Assembly: GCF_947492405.1 (NCBI RefSeq) | Contig: NZ_CANLMP010000003.1 | Span: forward strand, 496,001-560,000 | Source of the DNA: an uncultured Aquimarina sp. | GTDB lineage: Bacteria > Bacteroidota > Bacteroidia > Flavobacteriales > Flavobacteriaceae | Direction: 5' to 3' | Length of the DNA: 64,000 nt | Shown here: positions 10,401 through 19,700 of the stretch, piece after piece | Layout: each line of letters opens with the position of its first letter | How positions within the stretch are numbered: position 1 is the stretch's first letter | Made by a program: the position numbers and the translations under genes | The notes under the pieces: generated by a model | What the model saw: only the letters and a program-made list of their open reading frames with translations | The model's database searches: none | Told to the model about the DNA's origin: nothing

Positions 10401-13400
10401 CAATTACAGGTTCTGGATTTCCGGGATTAGATGGTTCATATTATGTAGCTATTGATGAAGGTAATTTTGTATTGGTTTCTAAAACAGCCGGATTTACTAT
10501 TTATTTTAGTACATCTGCTACAGCACCTGATTGTGATGGAGGTATCTCTAATCCAATAATAACTGAAGGAGGAACTATCTCTGGAGGTCCATTTACATTT
10601 ACTGTTGGCGATGGTATTGCAGATAATGTTTCTGGAATTACGCTATCAGGAAATACGGGTACAAACTCTCAATGGGTCGTAACCGATGATCAGAATAATA
10701 TTTTAGGACTGCCTGCTAATATAGAAGATGTAGATTTTGATGGAGCAGGAACGGGTACTTGTTTAATTTGGCACTTAAGTTATGAAGATGGACTACAAGG
10801 CTTAGCAGCAAATAATAATGTTTCCGCTTTAACAGGAGATTTTGACTTCTCCAATTCAATAGCGGTGGTTAGAAATCCAGTTGATCAACCAGGACCAGAT
10901 GGAGGTAGCATTTCTGGAGGACCATTTACATTTACTGTTGGTGATGGCATCGCAGATAATGTTTCTGGAATTACGTTATCAGGAAATACTGGTACAAACT
11001 CTCAATGGGTCGTAACCGATGATCAAAATAATATTTTAGGACTACCTGCTAATATAGAAGATGTGGATTTTGATGGAGCAGGAACAGGTACTTGTTTAAT
11101 CTGGCACCTAAGTTATGAAGATGGTTTACAAGGATTAGCAGCAAACAATAATGTTTCGGTTTTAGTAGGAGATTTTGATTTCTCTAATTCAATTTCGGTA
11201 ATAAGAAATCCAGTTACCGATGGTGGAGGTGATTGTTCTTTTGATACACCTATAGCTTCAGCATTACCATCTATTGATAATCGATATAATAACATATTTG
11301 TTTTAGGAACTGGAGGTCCGGATCCTAGTAATATTCGTGAGTTTACCATCAATTGGAATTTAGAAAACAATGGATTGTATCAATTTGCAATCAATACGAA
11401 TAATGGAACTCCGGATTGGTATATTGATCTTAGAGGAAGTTTAACACATAATTTTAATGCTCCACAACCCGAAGCGGTACTTTCAGGTACTCAGGTTACC
11501 GGATTAGATGGAGCTTATTGGGTAAATCTTGATGGAGATAATTTTGTAATGGCTTCTAAAAATGGAGGGTTTACACTTTATTTCAGTTTAACTTCGACTG
11601 AACCTGATTGTGGTAATACTGGCGGAGGAAATACGGATCCAGTAGCAGATATTTCTGCAACTCCTATTTCTGGAGAAGCCCCATTAGTTGTAACTTTTGA
11701 CGCAGTTGCTTCTACAGATGCTGATGGAGATGCTTTAAGTTATAGTTGGGATTTCGGAGACGGTAATACTGCTAGTGGAGTAATGGTAGAACATACATTT
11801 ACCTCTATAGGAACATATTCCGCTACTTTGACAGTTGATGATGGAAACGGAGGAGTAGATCAAGCAGTAATTACTATTACAGTTACTGATGGAGATATTA
11901 TTATTAACCCTCCAACTGGTGATAACGCATATATCAATCGCTTTATAGAAATGCGAAATGAATTTTACGATCCTGCTAATGGATACTTTAGTGCAGATGG
12001 ATCTCCACATCATTCTGTAGAAACATTGATAGTAGAAGCTCCTGATTATGGTCACGAGTCTACAAGTGAGTTATATTCTTATTGGTTGTGGTTAGAAGTT
12101 ATGAATGGAAGAATCACACAAGATTGGGCACCTCTTAACAATGTGTGGAATAAAATTGAAGAATTTATAATTCCGACAACAGCAGATCAACCGAGTAACG
12201 GAGCGTACAATGCTTCTTCTCCAGCTGCATATGCTAGTGAGTTTCCATTACCAAGTGATTATCCTGCACCACTTAGTTTTAGTGCTCCTGTAGGATCTGA
12301 TCCGGTTTCACCTGATTTAACAGCTACTTATGGTGCTGATATTTACCAGATGCATTGGTTATTAGATAATGATAACTTTTATGGATATGGTAATAGAGGA
12401 GATGGAGTTAGTACACCATCCTATATCAATACTTTTCAGAGAGGAGAACAGGAGTCAGTGTATGAAACAGTTCCTCATCCATCTTGGGAAAGCTTTGAAT
12501 GGGGAGGAACAGACGGATTCCTTCCATTGTTTATAGAAGATCAAAATTATGCACAACAGTGGAGATATACGAGTGCTCCGGATGCAGATGCTAGAGCAGT
12601 ACAAGCAATGTATTGGGCACAAGTGTATGCTAAAGAACAAGGAGCAAGCTTAGGAAATTTAGATTTGGATAAAGCATCTAAAATGGGTGATTTCTTAAGA
12701 CTATCGATGTTTGATAAATATTTTAAACCCATGGGAGTACAAAGTGCGACCAGTGGAGCGGGATCTGGATATGACAGTGCACATTACTTAATGTCGTGGT
12801 ACATGTCTTGGGGTGGTTCGGCAGATCCTGCTTCGCAATGGGCCTTTAGAATAAGTTCTAGTCATTGTCACTTCGGGTATCAAAACCCTATGGCGGCTTA
12901 TGCTTTAACACAGGTAGATGAATTGAAACCAATATCTCAAAATGGAGAAAGAGATTGGAACGAAAGTCTAAAAAGACAAATGGAATTCTATACGTGGTTA
13001 CAATCTAAAGAAGGAGCTATAGCTGGTGGAGCTACTAATAGTTGGAATGGTGATTACAGTCCATATCCTGCTGGTAAATCTACATTCTACGATATGGCGT
13101 TTGATACGAATCCTGTGTATCACGATCCAGGAAGTGGTACTTGGTTCGGATGGCAAGCTTGGTCTATGGAGAGAGTAGCAGAGTATTATTATATTACCAA
13201 TGATGCAATGGCAAAATCTTTAATGGACAAATGGGCAACTTGGGTTAAGAGTGAAGTAAAACTTATTGGAACTGATGATTTCGAAATTCCTGCAACTTTG
13301 GAATGGACAGGAGAACCAGATACTTGGGATCCTAACAGTCCAGGAAGTAATGATAATCTTAGTGTAGTTGTTACAGATTATGGAAAAGATCTAGGTGTTG

Positions 13401-14089
13401 CAGCTTCTATGGCAAAAGCACTTATTTATTATGCTGCTGCAACGCAAAAGCATGCTACACTAGATACAGATGCTCGTGATCTTGCTAAAGAGGTATTAGA
13501 CAGAATGTGGAATACCTACAGAGATGATAAAGGAGTTTCTTCTCCAGAAGACAGAGGAGATTTTACAAGAATCTTTGAAGAAGAAGTATTCATTCCTAGT
13601 GGATTTAGCGGTACAATGCCAAATGGAGATCCGATCAAACCAGGAGTAACATTCCTTGATATAAGATCTGATTATAAAAATGACCCTGAATTTGACCGAT
13701 TGGAGGCTGCGTATAATGCTGGAGAAGAGTATACACAACGTTACCATAGAAGTTGGGCTCAGATAGAAGTTGCTTTGGCAAATGCAGAATTTGGATTCTT
13801 TTTTGGAGATCAAGAACCTGGTGTAAAAGCTCCAGAAGATCTATTTAAAGTAACAGCTTCGCCAAATCCTGCGTCAGATTACGTTACTATTTCTACTAAT
13901 TTTGATATGAATAATACCAGAATTAGAATAATAGATATTGCAGGAAATGTGGTTAGAGCAGAACCAATGTTGAATAAACAAAAGTCTACCAGAGTTTCTG
14001 TAAATGGTTTACCTTCTGGTATGTATATCTTAGAAGTTTTTGATATAACCACTGGAGAGAAATTCAGAAATAAGATTATTAAAAATTAA
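7466..14089 (+). CDS. Giant bifunctional cellulase: GH9-CBM3c-PKDx3-X-tandem modules-X-PKD-GH48 with T9SS sorting domain
   Basis: This 2,207-residue secreted enzyme joins two cellulases. After a signal peptide (to SSAQ, about residue 22), GH9 covers about 24-468 with the base/nucleophile-side motif DAGDH (75-79), PHHRGQHSSW and the acid E439 in NEVATDYNA. CBM3c follows (475-626), the usual partner that makes GH9 processive. Then come three PKD domains (636-894), a Cys-flanked 126-residue module (C898-C1023), two nearly identical 111-residue units (about 1036-1249), a second Cys-flanked module (C1257-C1382), a fourth PKD (1391-1477), GH48 (about 1485-2117; hallmark YGHESTSE at 1528-1535, containing the likely catalytic acid) and the sorting domain (2124-2207). 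GH48 is a reducing-end processive cellobiohydrolase. The order matches CelA of Caldicellulosiruptor in principle (GH9 ... GH48) but with different linkers. A perfect hairpin terminator follows. Confidence 0.93.
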   Translation: MRNLIKISMMMFWCLFCAISSAQYNYGEALQKSLLFYETQQSGKLPDWNRISWRSDSGVNDGADVGLDLTGGWNDAGDHVKFGFPMAFSVTALNWGFLEYKDGYDTANQTEHFKRNIKWVTDYFIKCHPSPNVFYAQVADSKSQDHNFWMPAEMVDVHPMYGQRKSYALTTSNPGTDVACETAAALASASIIFKDSDPAYSATLLSHAIELYEFGDNHRGLYTSDGNIPAVGTYTSGNFQDELTWGALWLYKATGDQKYLDKAEAEYTQPDFLWSLVWEDKSYGNMVLLSIITGKEIYKTDAERHLDWWQEGNGGVNYSPGGQAHLTQWGSLRHAMNASLTALIYSDNVNTPKSSQYRNFAINQVNYALGDNPNNRSLVTGFGVNPPTKPHHRGQHSSWSRSSTNPVESRHTMWGALMGGPSKPDDAFEEDRDDFQANEVATDYNACYQGVLARMVMEFGGSPLPNFPQPETPGLEFVNEVKLNNDQSKFTEVAIWLNNRSGWPARVPNTLKARYFIDISEGIAAGFSASDYELTARGAGNTTINSLQEWDASSNIYYAEIEVDQASMPFPGGQGEYRSEIQLRVSLPTSAPESAWDASNDFSYQGLTSGLQISDNVPIYADGVLVGGKEPNGGEVPTASFTATPESGTAPLEVSFDASASSDPNGDSLSYNWDFGNGQTSSVVDPLITYTDIGSYLVTLTVSDGTNTSSEFTKTITVLDGSIAPIADFTATPTTGIAPVTVSFDASASSDENGDSLTYVWDFGDGETGSGVTITHEYTAIGEYDAKLTVSDGSKEDSKTVIITVTDGSPVASFTVSTDSGVAPLDVTFDASASSDPAGGNLTYSWDLGNGEVASTVTTSTTYTEVGQVTVTLTVTNTAGDIDSETKTISVTDGSVSCAFGTPIDSALPSINEEFQNIFVLGDGGPNLDNVAKFNINWDLANNGLYQFSMNTNNGTPNWWNDFLPNVTQNFNASQPEITITGSGFPGLDGSYYVAIDEGNFVLVSKTAGFTIYFSTSATAPDCDGGISNPIITEGGTISGGPFTFTVGDGIADNVSGITLSGNTGTNSQWVVTDDQNNILGLPANIEDVDFDGAGTGTCLIWHLSYEDGLQGLAANNNVSALTGDFDFSNSIAVVRNPVDQPGPDGGSISGGPFTFTVGDGIADNVSGITLSGNTGTNSQWVVTDDQNNILGLPANIEDVDFDGAGTGTCLIWHLSYEDGLQGLAANNNVSVLVGDFDFSNSISVIRNPVTDGGGDCSFDTPIASALPSIDNRYNNIFVLGTGGPDPSNIREFTINWNLENNGLYQFAINTNNGTPDWYIDLRGSLTHNFNAPQPEAVLSGTQVTGLDGAYWVNLDGDNFVMASKNGGFTLYFSLTSTEPDCGNTGGGNTDPVADISATPISGEAPLVVTFDAVASTDADGDALSYSWDFGDGNTASGVMVEHTFTSIGTYSATLTVDDGNGGVDQAVITITVTDGDIIINPPTGDNAYINRFIEMRNEFYDPANGYFSADGSPHHSVETLIVEAPDYGHESTSELYSYWLWLEVMNGRITQDWAPLNNVWNKIEEFIIPTTADQPSNGAYNASSPAAYASEFPLPSDYPAPLSFSAPVGSDPVSPDLTATYGADIYQMHWLLDNDNFYGYGNRGDGVSTPSYINTFQRGEQESVYETVPHPSWESFEWGGTDGFLPLFIEDQNYAQQWRYTSAPDADARAVQAMYWAQVYAKEQGASLGNLDLDKASKMGDFLRLSMFDKYFKPMGVQSATSGAGSGYDSAHYLMSWYMSWGGSADPASQWAFRISSSHCHFGYQNPMAAYALTQVDELKPISQNGERDWNESLKRQMEFYTWLQSKEGAIAGGATNSWNGDYSPYPAGKSTFYDMAFDTNPVYHDPGSGTWFGWQAWSMERVAEYYYITNDAMAKSLMDKWATWVKSEVKLIGTDDFEIPATLEWTGEPDTWDPNSPGSNDNLSVVVTDYGKDLGVAASMAKALIYYAAATQKHATLDTDARDLAKEVLDRMWNTYRDDKGVSSPEDRGDFTRIFEEEVFIPSGFSGTMPNGDPIKPGVTFLDIRSDYKNDPEFDRLEAAYNAGEEYTQRYHRSWAQIEVALANAEFGFFFGDQEPGVKAPEDLFKVTASPNPASDYVTISTNFDMNNTRIRIIDIAGNVVRAEPMLNKQKSTRVSVNGLPSGMYILEVFDITTGEKFRNKIIKN
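10157..10534 (+). repeat. Cys-flanked module, copy 1 (in GH9-GH48 protein)
   Basis: C898-C1023, 126 residues. The shared pattern is C-F-x-x-P-I/L ... LPSI ... VLGxGGP ... NWDL-x-NNGL-x-QF-x-MNTNNG-x-P-x-WW ... LDGxY ... KxxxFTIYFS ... P-x-C. Aromatic-rich and bounded by two cysteines that could form a disulfide. Confidence 0.8.
10572..11210 (+). repeat. Tandem repeat, two units with a 333-base period
   Basis: Two copies of a 111-residue unit (phase points 10581 and 10914, exactly 333 bases apart) are almost identical in protein (GGPFTFTVGDGIADN, TGTNSQWVVTDDQ, CLIWHLSYEDGLQGL) and close in DNA, so the duplication is recent or kept uniform. I recognise this unit as a recurring module of Bacteroidota surface proteins; its function is not established. 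Confidence 0.9.
11234..11611 (+). repeat. Cys-flanked module, copy 2 (in GH9-GH48 protein)
   Basis: C1257-C1382, 126 residues. Same pattern as copy 1 but the WW pair reads WY (TPDWYIDL) and the motif MNTNNG reads INTNNG. It is the most divergent copy of the four. Confidence 0.8.
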
Positions 14090-14100
14090 TTATAAAATAC

Positions 14101-14135
14101 AGAGAGAGGTTATCAAACCTCTCTCTTGTTTTTTT
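14101..14135 (+). terminator. Intrinsic terminator after the GH9-GH48 gene
   Basis: An 11-bp perfect stem (AGAGAGAGGTT at 14101-14111 with 14116-14126) closes a four-base loop and is followed by TGTTTTTTT. It lies 11 bases after the stop. Confidence 0.9.
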
Positions 14136-14287
14136 AGCTCCTTCAAGTTTAGCAGATAGAAAACTTTACGATCGTTATTTTTTAAATCGTGAAAATCGAT
14201 TAACAGCACTTTCCATTCGATCGTATTTCTGAATAAACTTTTGATTTAATAGATCATAACAATTCAAAAAGTAAAAAAATACATACA

Positions 14288-16672
14288 ATGAAACGATTTA
14301 TAAATTATTTGATGATGCTGTTCTTGTTTTTTGGCAGTATCACTCAAATTACAGCACAGCAACAAAATTTTCTAACAGTATCTGGTAACAAATTATACGA
14401 TACAACCGGAAATGAAGTACGCCTGACAGGTGTAAATTGGTTTGGTTTTGAAACACAAAACTATTCTCCTCATGGAATTTGGTCAAGGGATATGAAAAGT
14501 GTTTTACAACAAATCAAAGATTTAGGTTTTAATACAATAAGAGTTCCATGGTGTAATGAGATGTTAAATCCTTCTTCCACCATCGCAGTGAATTCATATG
14601 GTACAGATCCATATACAGGTATATCACCAATGAATGAAGAAGAAACGACTGTAAGTAAGCCAATAGAGCTACTAGACATTTTTGTGCGCTGGTGTCAGGA
14701 AAATGATATGAAGATAGTACTAGATAATCATTCAAGGGCTGCAGATGGTTTTTTAAATGAAGCAGTTTGGTATACTCCTGAGTATTCCGAAGAACGCTGG
14801 ATTAACGACTGGGTTTTTATAGCTGATCGTTATAAGAACTATTCTGCTGTAGTAGCCATGGATTTAAATAACGAACCACATGGATCTACTTGGGGAGATA
14901 GCAATCCAGCTACAGATTGGAATAAGGCAGCGGAACGTTGTGGAAACGCAGTTCTTGAAGCAAATCCAAATGTTTTGATCATAGTAGAAGGCGTTGGAGA
15001 GTTTGAAGGAAATTCATATTGGTGGGGAGGACAGTTAATGGGAGCAAAGCAATACCCTGTTCAATTATCTAATCCAAGTAAGCTTGTATATTCCGCTCAT
15101 GAATACGGACCTGAAGTATCGCAACAGGATTGGTTTACGGCGAGCAATTTTCCACAAAATATGCCCGGTTTGTGGTCAGATAACTTTCATTATCTATACG
15201 AAGAAGGTACTTCTCCAATATTTTTAGGAGAATTCGGTATAAAAGATCAGGATGCCTTTGGAGGAATCGCTTATACCTGGTTTACAGAATTTACAGGTTT
15301 TATGGGTGATATCTACTCTTGGACATTTTGGAGTATGAATCCTAACTCTGGTGATACTGGTGGGATTTTACAAGATGACTGGACAAATGTTAATCAATGG
15401 AAATTAGATGTGTTAACTCCCCATTTAGCACCATTTATTCCAAATGTTGTAGGGGGAACAGGAAATCTTCCTCCTACAGCAAGATTTACAAGTAATATAA
15501 TTTCTGGAGATGCACCATTAACTGTTTCATTTGATGGATCAACTTCTTCAGATCCAGATGGTGATACTCTAACATTTAACTGGAATTTTGGAGATGGAAC
15601 AACAGCTACAGGAGAAAGTATTTCTCACTTATTTACAGATTTCGGAGAGTATCAAGTAGTATTAACTGTAAGCGATGGAACGCTTAGCGATACGGAAACT
15701 CTTACTATCACGGTTAATGATCCAGATACTAATATACCAGTAGTAACGGCAAACATTTCTACTGATGTTACCGGCGGTATAGCACCAGCTATTATTAATT
15801 TTGACGCTTCTGGTTCTACGGTATCCGATGGAAGTACGTTAACGTATAGTTGGGATTTTGGTGATGGAACGGCAGGTTCTGGAATGACAATAAATCATGA
15901 ATTCATTAATGCAGGTAATTATGATGTTGTATTAACAGTTTCTAATGTGGATGGGATTTCTGATACAGCGACTATTGCTATAGTTATTGCAGAACCTAAT
16001 AACGGAGGAGATTGTACTTTTGGAGCACCTTTATCTAATGCATTACCAACTATTGCAAATGCTTCTTATAGTAATATCTATGTCCTAGGATCAGGAGGAC
16101 CGGATCTAAGTAATGTAACAAATTTTACTATTAACTGGGATTTACAAAATAATGGATTGTGGCAATTTTCCATGAATACCAATAATGGTATACCAAGCTG
16201 GTGGAATGATCTAAAAACTAACGTAACCAGTCAGAATTTTAACGCTGCGCAACCAAGTGTCACGTTATCAGGAACAGGTTTTCCCAACTTAGATGGTGCT
16301 TATAACGCAACTATAGATGGAGATAACTTTGCATTGGTTGCTAAAAGTGGTGCTTTTACAATTTACTTTAGTAACAGTAGCACAGCTCCTAATTGTGAAC
16401 AGCTATTAAAAGATCCGTTTACTGAACAGGAATTAGAGGTTAGGGCATATCCAAACCCTGTATTTGATATATTAACAATTAAAAACGCTGAAGGTCTTAA
16501 GAATGCAAGATTAGATATGCTGGATGTTTCAGGAAAAGTCATTAAAAGAATTTCTTCAATTACTGACACAGATATGGTAGAATTAAATGTTTCAGAATTA
16601 AAACCTGGAGTATATTTTATTAAAATCTTTCATCAAAAAGATACCATAACAAAACAAATTATAAAACAATAA
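14288..16672 (+). CDS. GH5 endoglucanase (GH5_1-like) with two PKD domains, Cys-flanked module and T9SS sorting domain
   Basis: This secreted 794-residue endo-beta-1,4-glucanase has a signal peptide (to ITAQ, about residue 24) and a GH5 barrel at about 25-395. The acid/base is E196 (LNNEPHG) and the nucleophile E315 (LGEFG). The context around them (WFGFET, GIWSRD, SYWWGGQL, YSAHEYGP, TFWSMNPNSGDTGGIL) closely recalls the E1 cellulase of Acidothermus, the model of subfamily GH5_1. Two PKD domains (about 395-478 and 482-570), one Cys-flanked module (C576-C703) and a sorting domain (about 714-794, AYPNPVFD) follow. The gene is 199 bases after the GH9-GH48 stop and ends in its own terminator. 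It likely makes internal cuts that supply chain ends to the GH48 and GH9 enzymes. Confidence 0.93.
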   Translation: MKRFINYLMMLFLFFGSITQITAQQQNFLTVSGNKLYDTTGNEVRLTGVNWFGFETQNYSPHGIWSRDMKSVLQQIKDLGFNTIRVPWCNEMLNPSSTIAVNSYGTDPYTGISPMNEEETTVSKPIELLDIFVRWCQENDMKIVLDNHSRAADGFLNEAVWYTPEYSEERWINDWVFIADRYKNYSAVVAMDLNNEPHGSTWGDSNPATDWNKAAERCGNAVLEANPNVLIIVEGVGEFEGNSYWWGGQLMGAKQYPVQLSNPSKLVYSAHEYGPEVSQQDWFTASNFPQNMPGLWSDNFHYLYEEGTSPIFLGEFGIKDQDAFGGIAYTWFTEFTGFMGDIYSWTFWSMNPNSGDTGGILQDDWTNVNQWKLDVLTPHLAPFIPNVVGGTGNLPPTARFTSNIISGDAPLTVSFDGSTSSDPDGDTLTFNWNFGDGTTATGESISHLFTDFGEYQVVLTVSDGTLSDTETLTITVNDPDTNIPVVTANISTDVTGGIAPAIINFDASGSTVSDGSTLTYSWDFGDGTAGSGMTINHEFINAGNYDVVLTVSNVDGISDTATIAIVIAEPNNGGDCTFGAPLSNALPTIANASYSNIYVLGSGGPDLSNVTNFTINWDLQNNGLWQFSMNTNNGIPSWWNDLKTNVTSQNFNAAQPSVTLSGTGFPNLDGAYNATIDGDNFALVAKSGAFTIYFSNSSTAPNCEQLLKDPFTEQELEVRAYPNPVFDILTIKNAEGLKNARLDMLDVSGKVIKRISSITDTDMVELNVSELKPGVYFIKIFHQKDTITKQIIKQ
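16013..16396 (+). repeat. Cys-flanked module, copy 3 (in GH5 endoglucanase)
   Basis: C576-C703, 128 residues, directly followed by the sorting domain. It carries NNGLWQFSMNTNNGIPSWW and LDGAY ... FTIYFS, very close to copy 4 in the haem protein. Confidence 0.8.
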
Positions 16673-16681
16673 TGTGAAAAT

Positions 16682-16720
16682 AAAGGAAGAGATTTAATAT
16701 CATCATCTCTTCCTTTTTCC
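16682..16720 (+). terminator. Intrinsic terminator after the GH5 endoglucanase gene
   Basis: A 12-bp stem, AAAGGAAGAGAT (16682-16693) with ATCTCTTCCTTT (16705-16716), encloses an 11-base loop and runs into TTTTT. It begins nine bases after the stop. Confidence 0.88.
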
Positions 16721-16796
16721 AAATCATCTTAAGATCAAAACCTTTTTCTAAAGAAAAAGTATAGCAAAAAACTTTTCAAAAACTCACTACTTAATC

Positions 16797-19700
16797 ATGG
16801 TACCAACACCAAGAAATAAGAAGGGATGGCGTGCATATATAAAAAATATACATCAGATCCTTTTTTGTATACTAGCAATATCAATTTCATTCGGTCTTGC
16901 CGTCATATCTGTATTAGATGTATATGATGGAACAGCAGGACCAATAATGACCACACAGACCTGGCCGGCAGGAACTTTTCTTTCTAATTTTCCTGAGGGA
17001 GATAGAATCAATACATACCATCGTAACTATTTAATGATTAATGGGCAAGCGGGAACAGGTGTTTGGGATGTATCTAACCCAACTGCTCCTAAAAGAGTAC
17101 AATTTAGTGAAGCCGCCAATAATGGACATCGGTGGTGGAAATTAGAAGGAGATTTGTTTTATCGTGAGTATTCAGTTCCAGAAGTAGAAGGAACGGGATA
17201 TAAATATTTGGATCTTTCTAATATGTTAGAAAGAAAACCGATCACTTCCTCTGATATTTTGTATACGGTACAAGATGGGCAATCTAATTATGATAATCTG
17301 GAAACATTTCCGCACACTATAGATGGAAACAGAGTGTTTGATATGAGAACAGGAGCTCAGATAGATGATATACCTACGACTGTTTCTTTACCGGATGTGG
17401 TCGTAAGAATCGGGAATTACGTTTTTTATGCACCACAAACTGGAGATATTAATGTATTTGATTTTGGAGATCCTGAAAATATAAAATTTCTAGGATCTTT
17501 TGGAGGAGATATACCTCATGAACAATATAGTACAGGATTTCAGTTATGGCGAAATCACCTAGTTTTTATGAGTGGTAATGAAGGTCCTAATGCACTCGTA
17601 GCATTTGATATTAGTGATCCTACAGATGTAAAACTGGGGTTTAGTTTACATTCTGATCAGGTCACGTTAGGTCGTTACATGATCTTTCAGGATGAATACG
17701 GATTTTCTGGTAGGTTTGATAGAGGTGTGAAATTCAATTTTGAAACGATGGAAATTGAACAAGAGTTTTTTCCACCTTCTAGTGATGAAACTTTACAGTT
17801 TATTGATAATCAGTGGATGCCAATAGGTCATATTTTGGTGGCTAGTGGAGATGATAAAACGTCGATTTTTGCACATCAAGATGGTCTGGATGAAACACCT
17901 CCAACTATGGGTCATCACTTTCCTGTTTCTGGAGCTATCAATCAACCGGTAACATCTACAATAGGTTTTGTAATAAATGAAACTTTAGATGATCTTACCA
18001 TTAATGATGAAACAATACAAGTAAGTCCTTTGGGAGGATCACCGATAGAAGGAGATGTCACAACTACTTCGTATCAGGTGATTAATTACGCACCAAAACA
18101 AAACCTCTTACCTAATACAACATATGAAGTAAAGTTAGTTGAAGGAGGTATAAAAGACGCAGTAGGTAATGGAATGGAAGAGTATATCTTCTACTTTACT
18201 ACTGGAGGAGATTCTTCTAACCAATCTCCGAAAATTACTGGAATAGATTTAAGTATTCCTTCCCCTGTGGCTATTAGATCTGCAATAGATTTTATGGCAG
18301 ATGCCAGTGACCCAGATGGAAATACCTTGAGTTATCGTTGGGATTTTGGAGATGGTTCTCCAAAAACAGATTGGATAGAAAAAAATACGTCTCATACATA
18401 TACAGAAGCTGGGAACTATTTGGTGCAAGTACAAGTGTCTGATAATAATGGAGGTTTTGTGGTAGGTTCTCAATCAATTGTAGTAGTTGCATCTGTATCG
18501 GCAGATTTACCTACTCAATCAAGCCCAATAGCCATAGATGTAGATAATAGAGTAGTATGGTCTGCAAATCCTGATAATAATTCAGTTACGATGGTCAACG
18601 CAGATGACTTATCCGTAATCAGAGAAGTAACTGTGGGTGAAGACCCGGTAAGCATAGCATTGGATTCTGAAGGGAAAGCTTGGATTACTTGTAGAGACTC
18701 TGATGAGGTATATGTAATTAAGAAAGATGGTTCTTTGGAAACAAGAATAGCGTTAGATAGGGGATCCAATCCATATGGAATTGTATTTACACCAGATGGT
18801 AGTCGTGGTTTTGTATCTGCTTTTGGATCAGGAAAAATTATAGAAATATCTCCTGTTACGAATACTATAAAAGCCACGTTGGAAATAGGAACAACTCCTC
18901 GTGCATTAGCTGTTAGCGGTGATGGGGCTAAATTATTAGTTACAAAATTTATTTCACCTGATGAAGAAGGTCAAATATGGGAAGTGAATCTAAATACATT
19001 TACCATAAATACTACGATTGTACTTCCGATAGATGATTTCACTCAAGACAATGGAAATGAGGGTAGAGGACTACCCAATTATATCTCTGGAATCACTATA
19101 CATCCAGATAATAAATCTGCTTGGTCAGTTGCTAAAAAAGATAATATTCTAAGAGGATTGAACAGAGATGGAAAACCACTAGTTTTTGATAATGTAGTAC
19201 GTACAGCAATCTCTCCTATTAATCTTGTAAATGGTGAAGAAAACATTTCGAAGAGATTGGATATAGACAACCACGGGCAACCATCATCTGCCTTATATAC
19301 TCCAACAGGTAATTATTTGTTGGTTACCATGCAAGGAAATAATAGAATCGTAGTGATAGATCCTAAAAAAGGACTGGAGTTGTTAAAGAAAAATGTTGGT
19401 AAAGCACCTCAGGGATTAGCAATTGATCCAACTACAAATCGTGTTTTTGTGAAAAATTTTATGGATCGTAGCATAACAGTTTTTGATGCCGAAGATATGA
19501 TCAAAACAGGTAGTAGTACTTTAGAAGAATTAGCTACTGTTTCTACAGTTAGTAATGAAACATTAAGTTCTGTAGTACTAAAAGGGAAACAAATATTTTA
19601 TGATGCTTCAGATTTAAAAATGGGAACTGATGGATATGTTAGCTGTGCTACCTGTCATATAGACGGAACTCAGGATGGTCGAACCTGGGATTTTACAGAT

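Noticed and set aside
10572..11210. CRISPR-like or transposon repeat
   Set aside because: The repeat is coding, in frame, 333 bases long and unspaced; it is a protein domain duplication.
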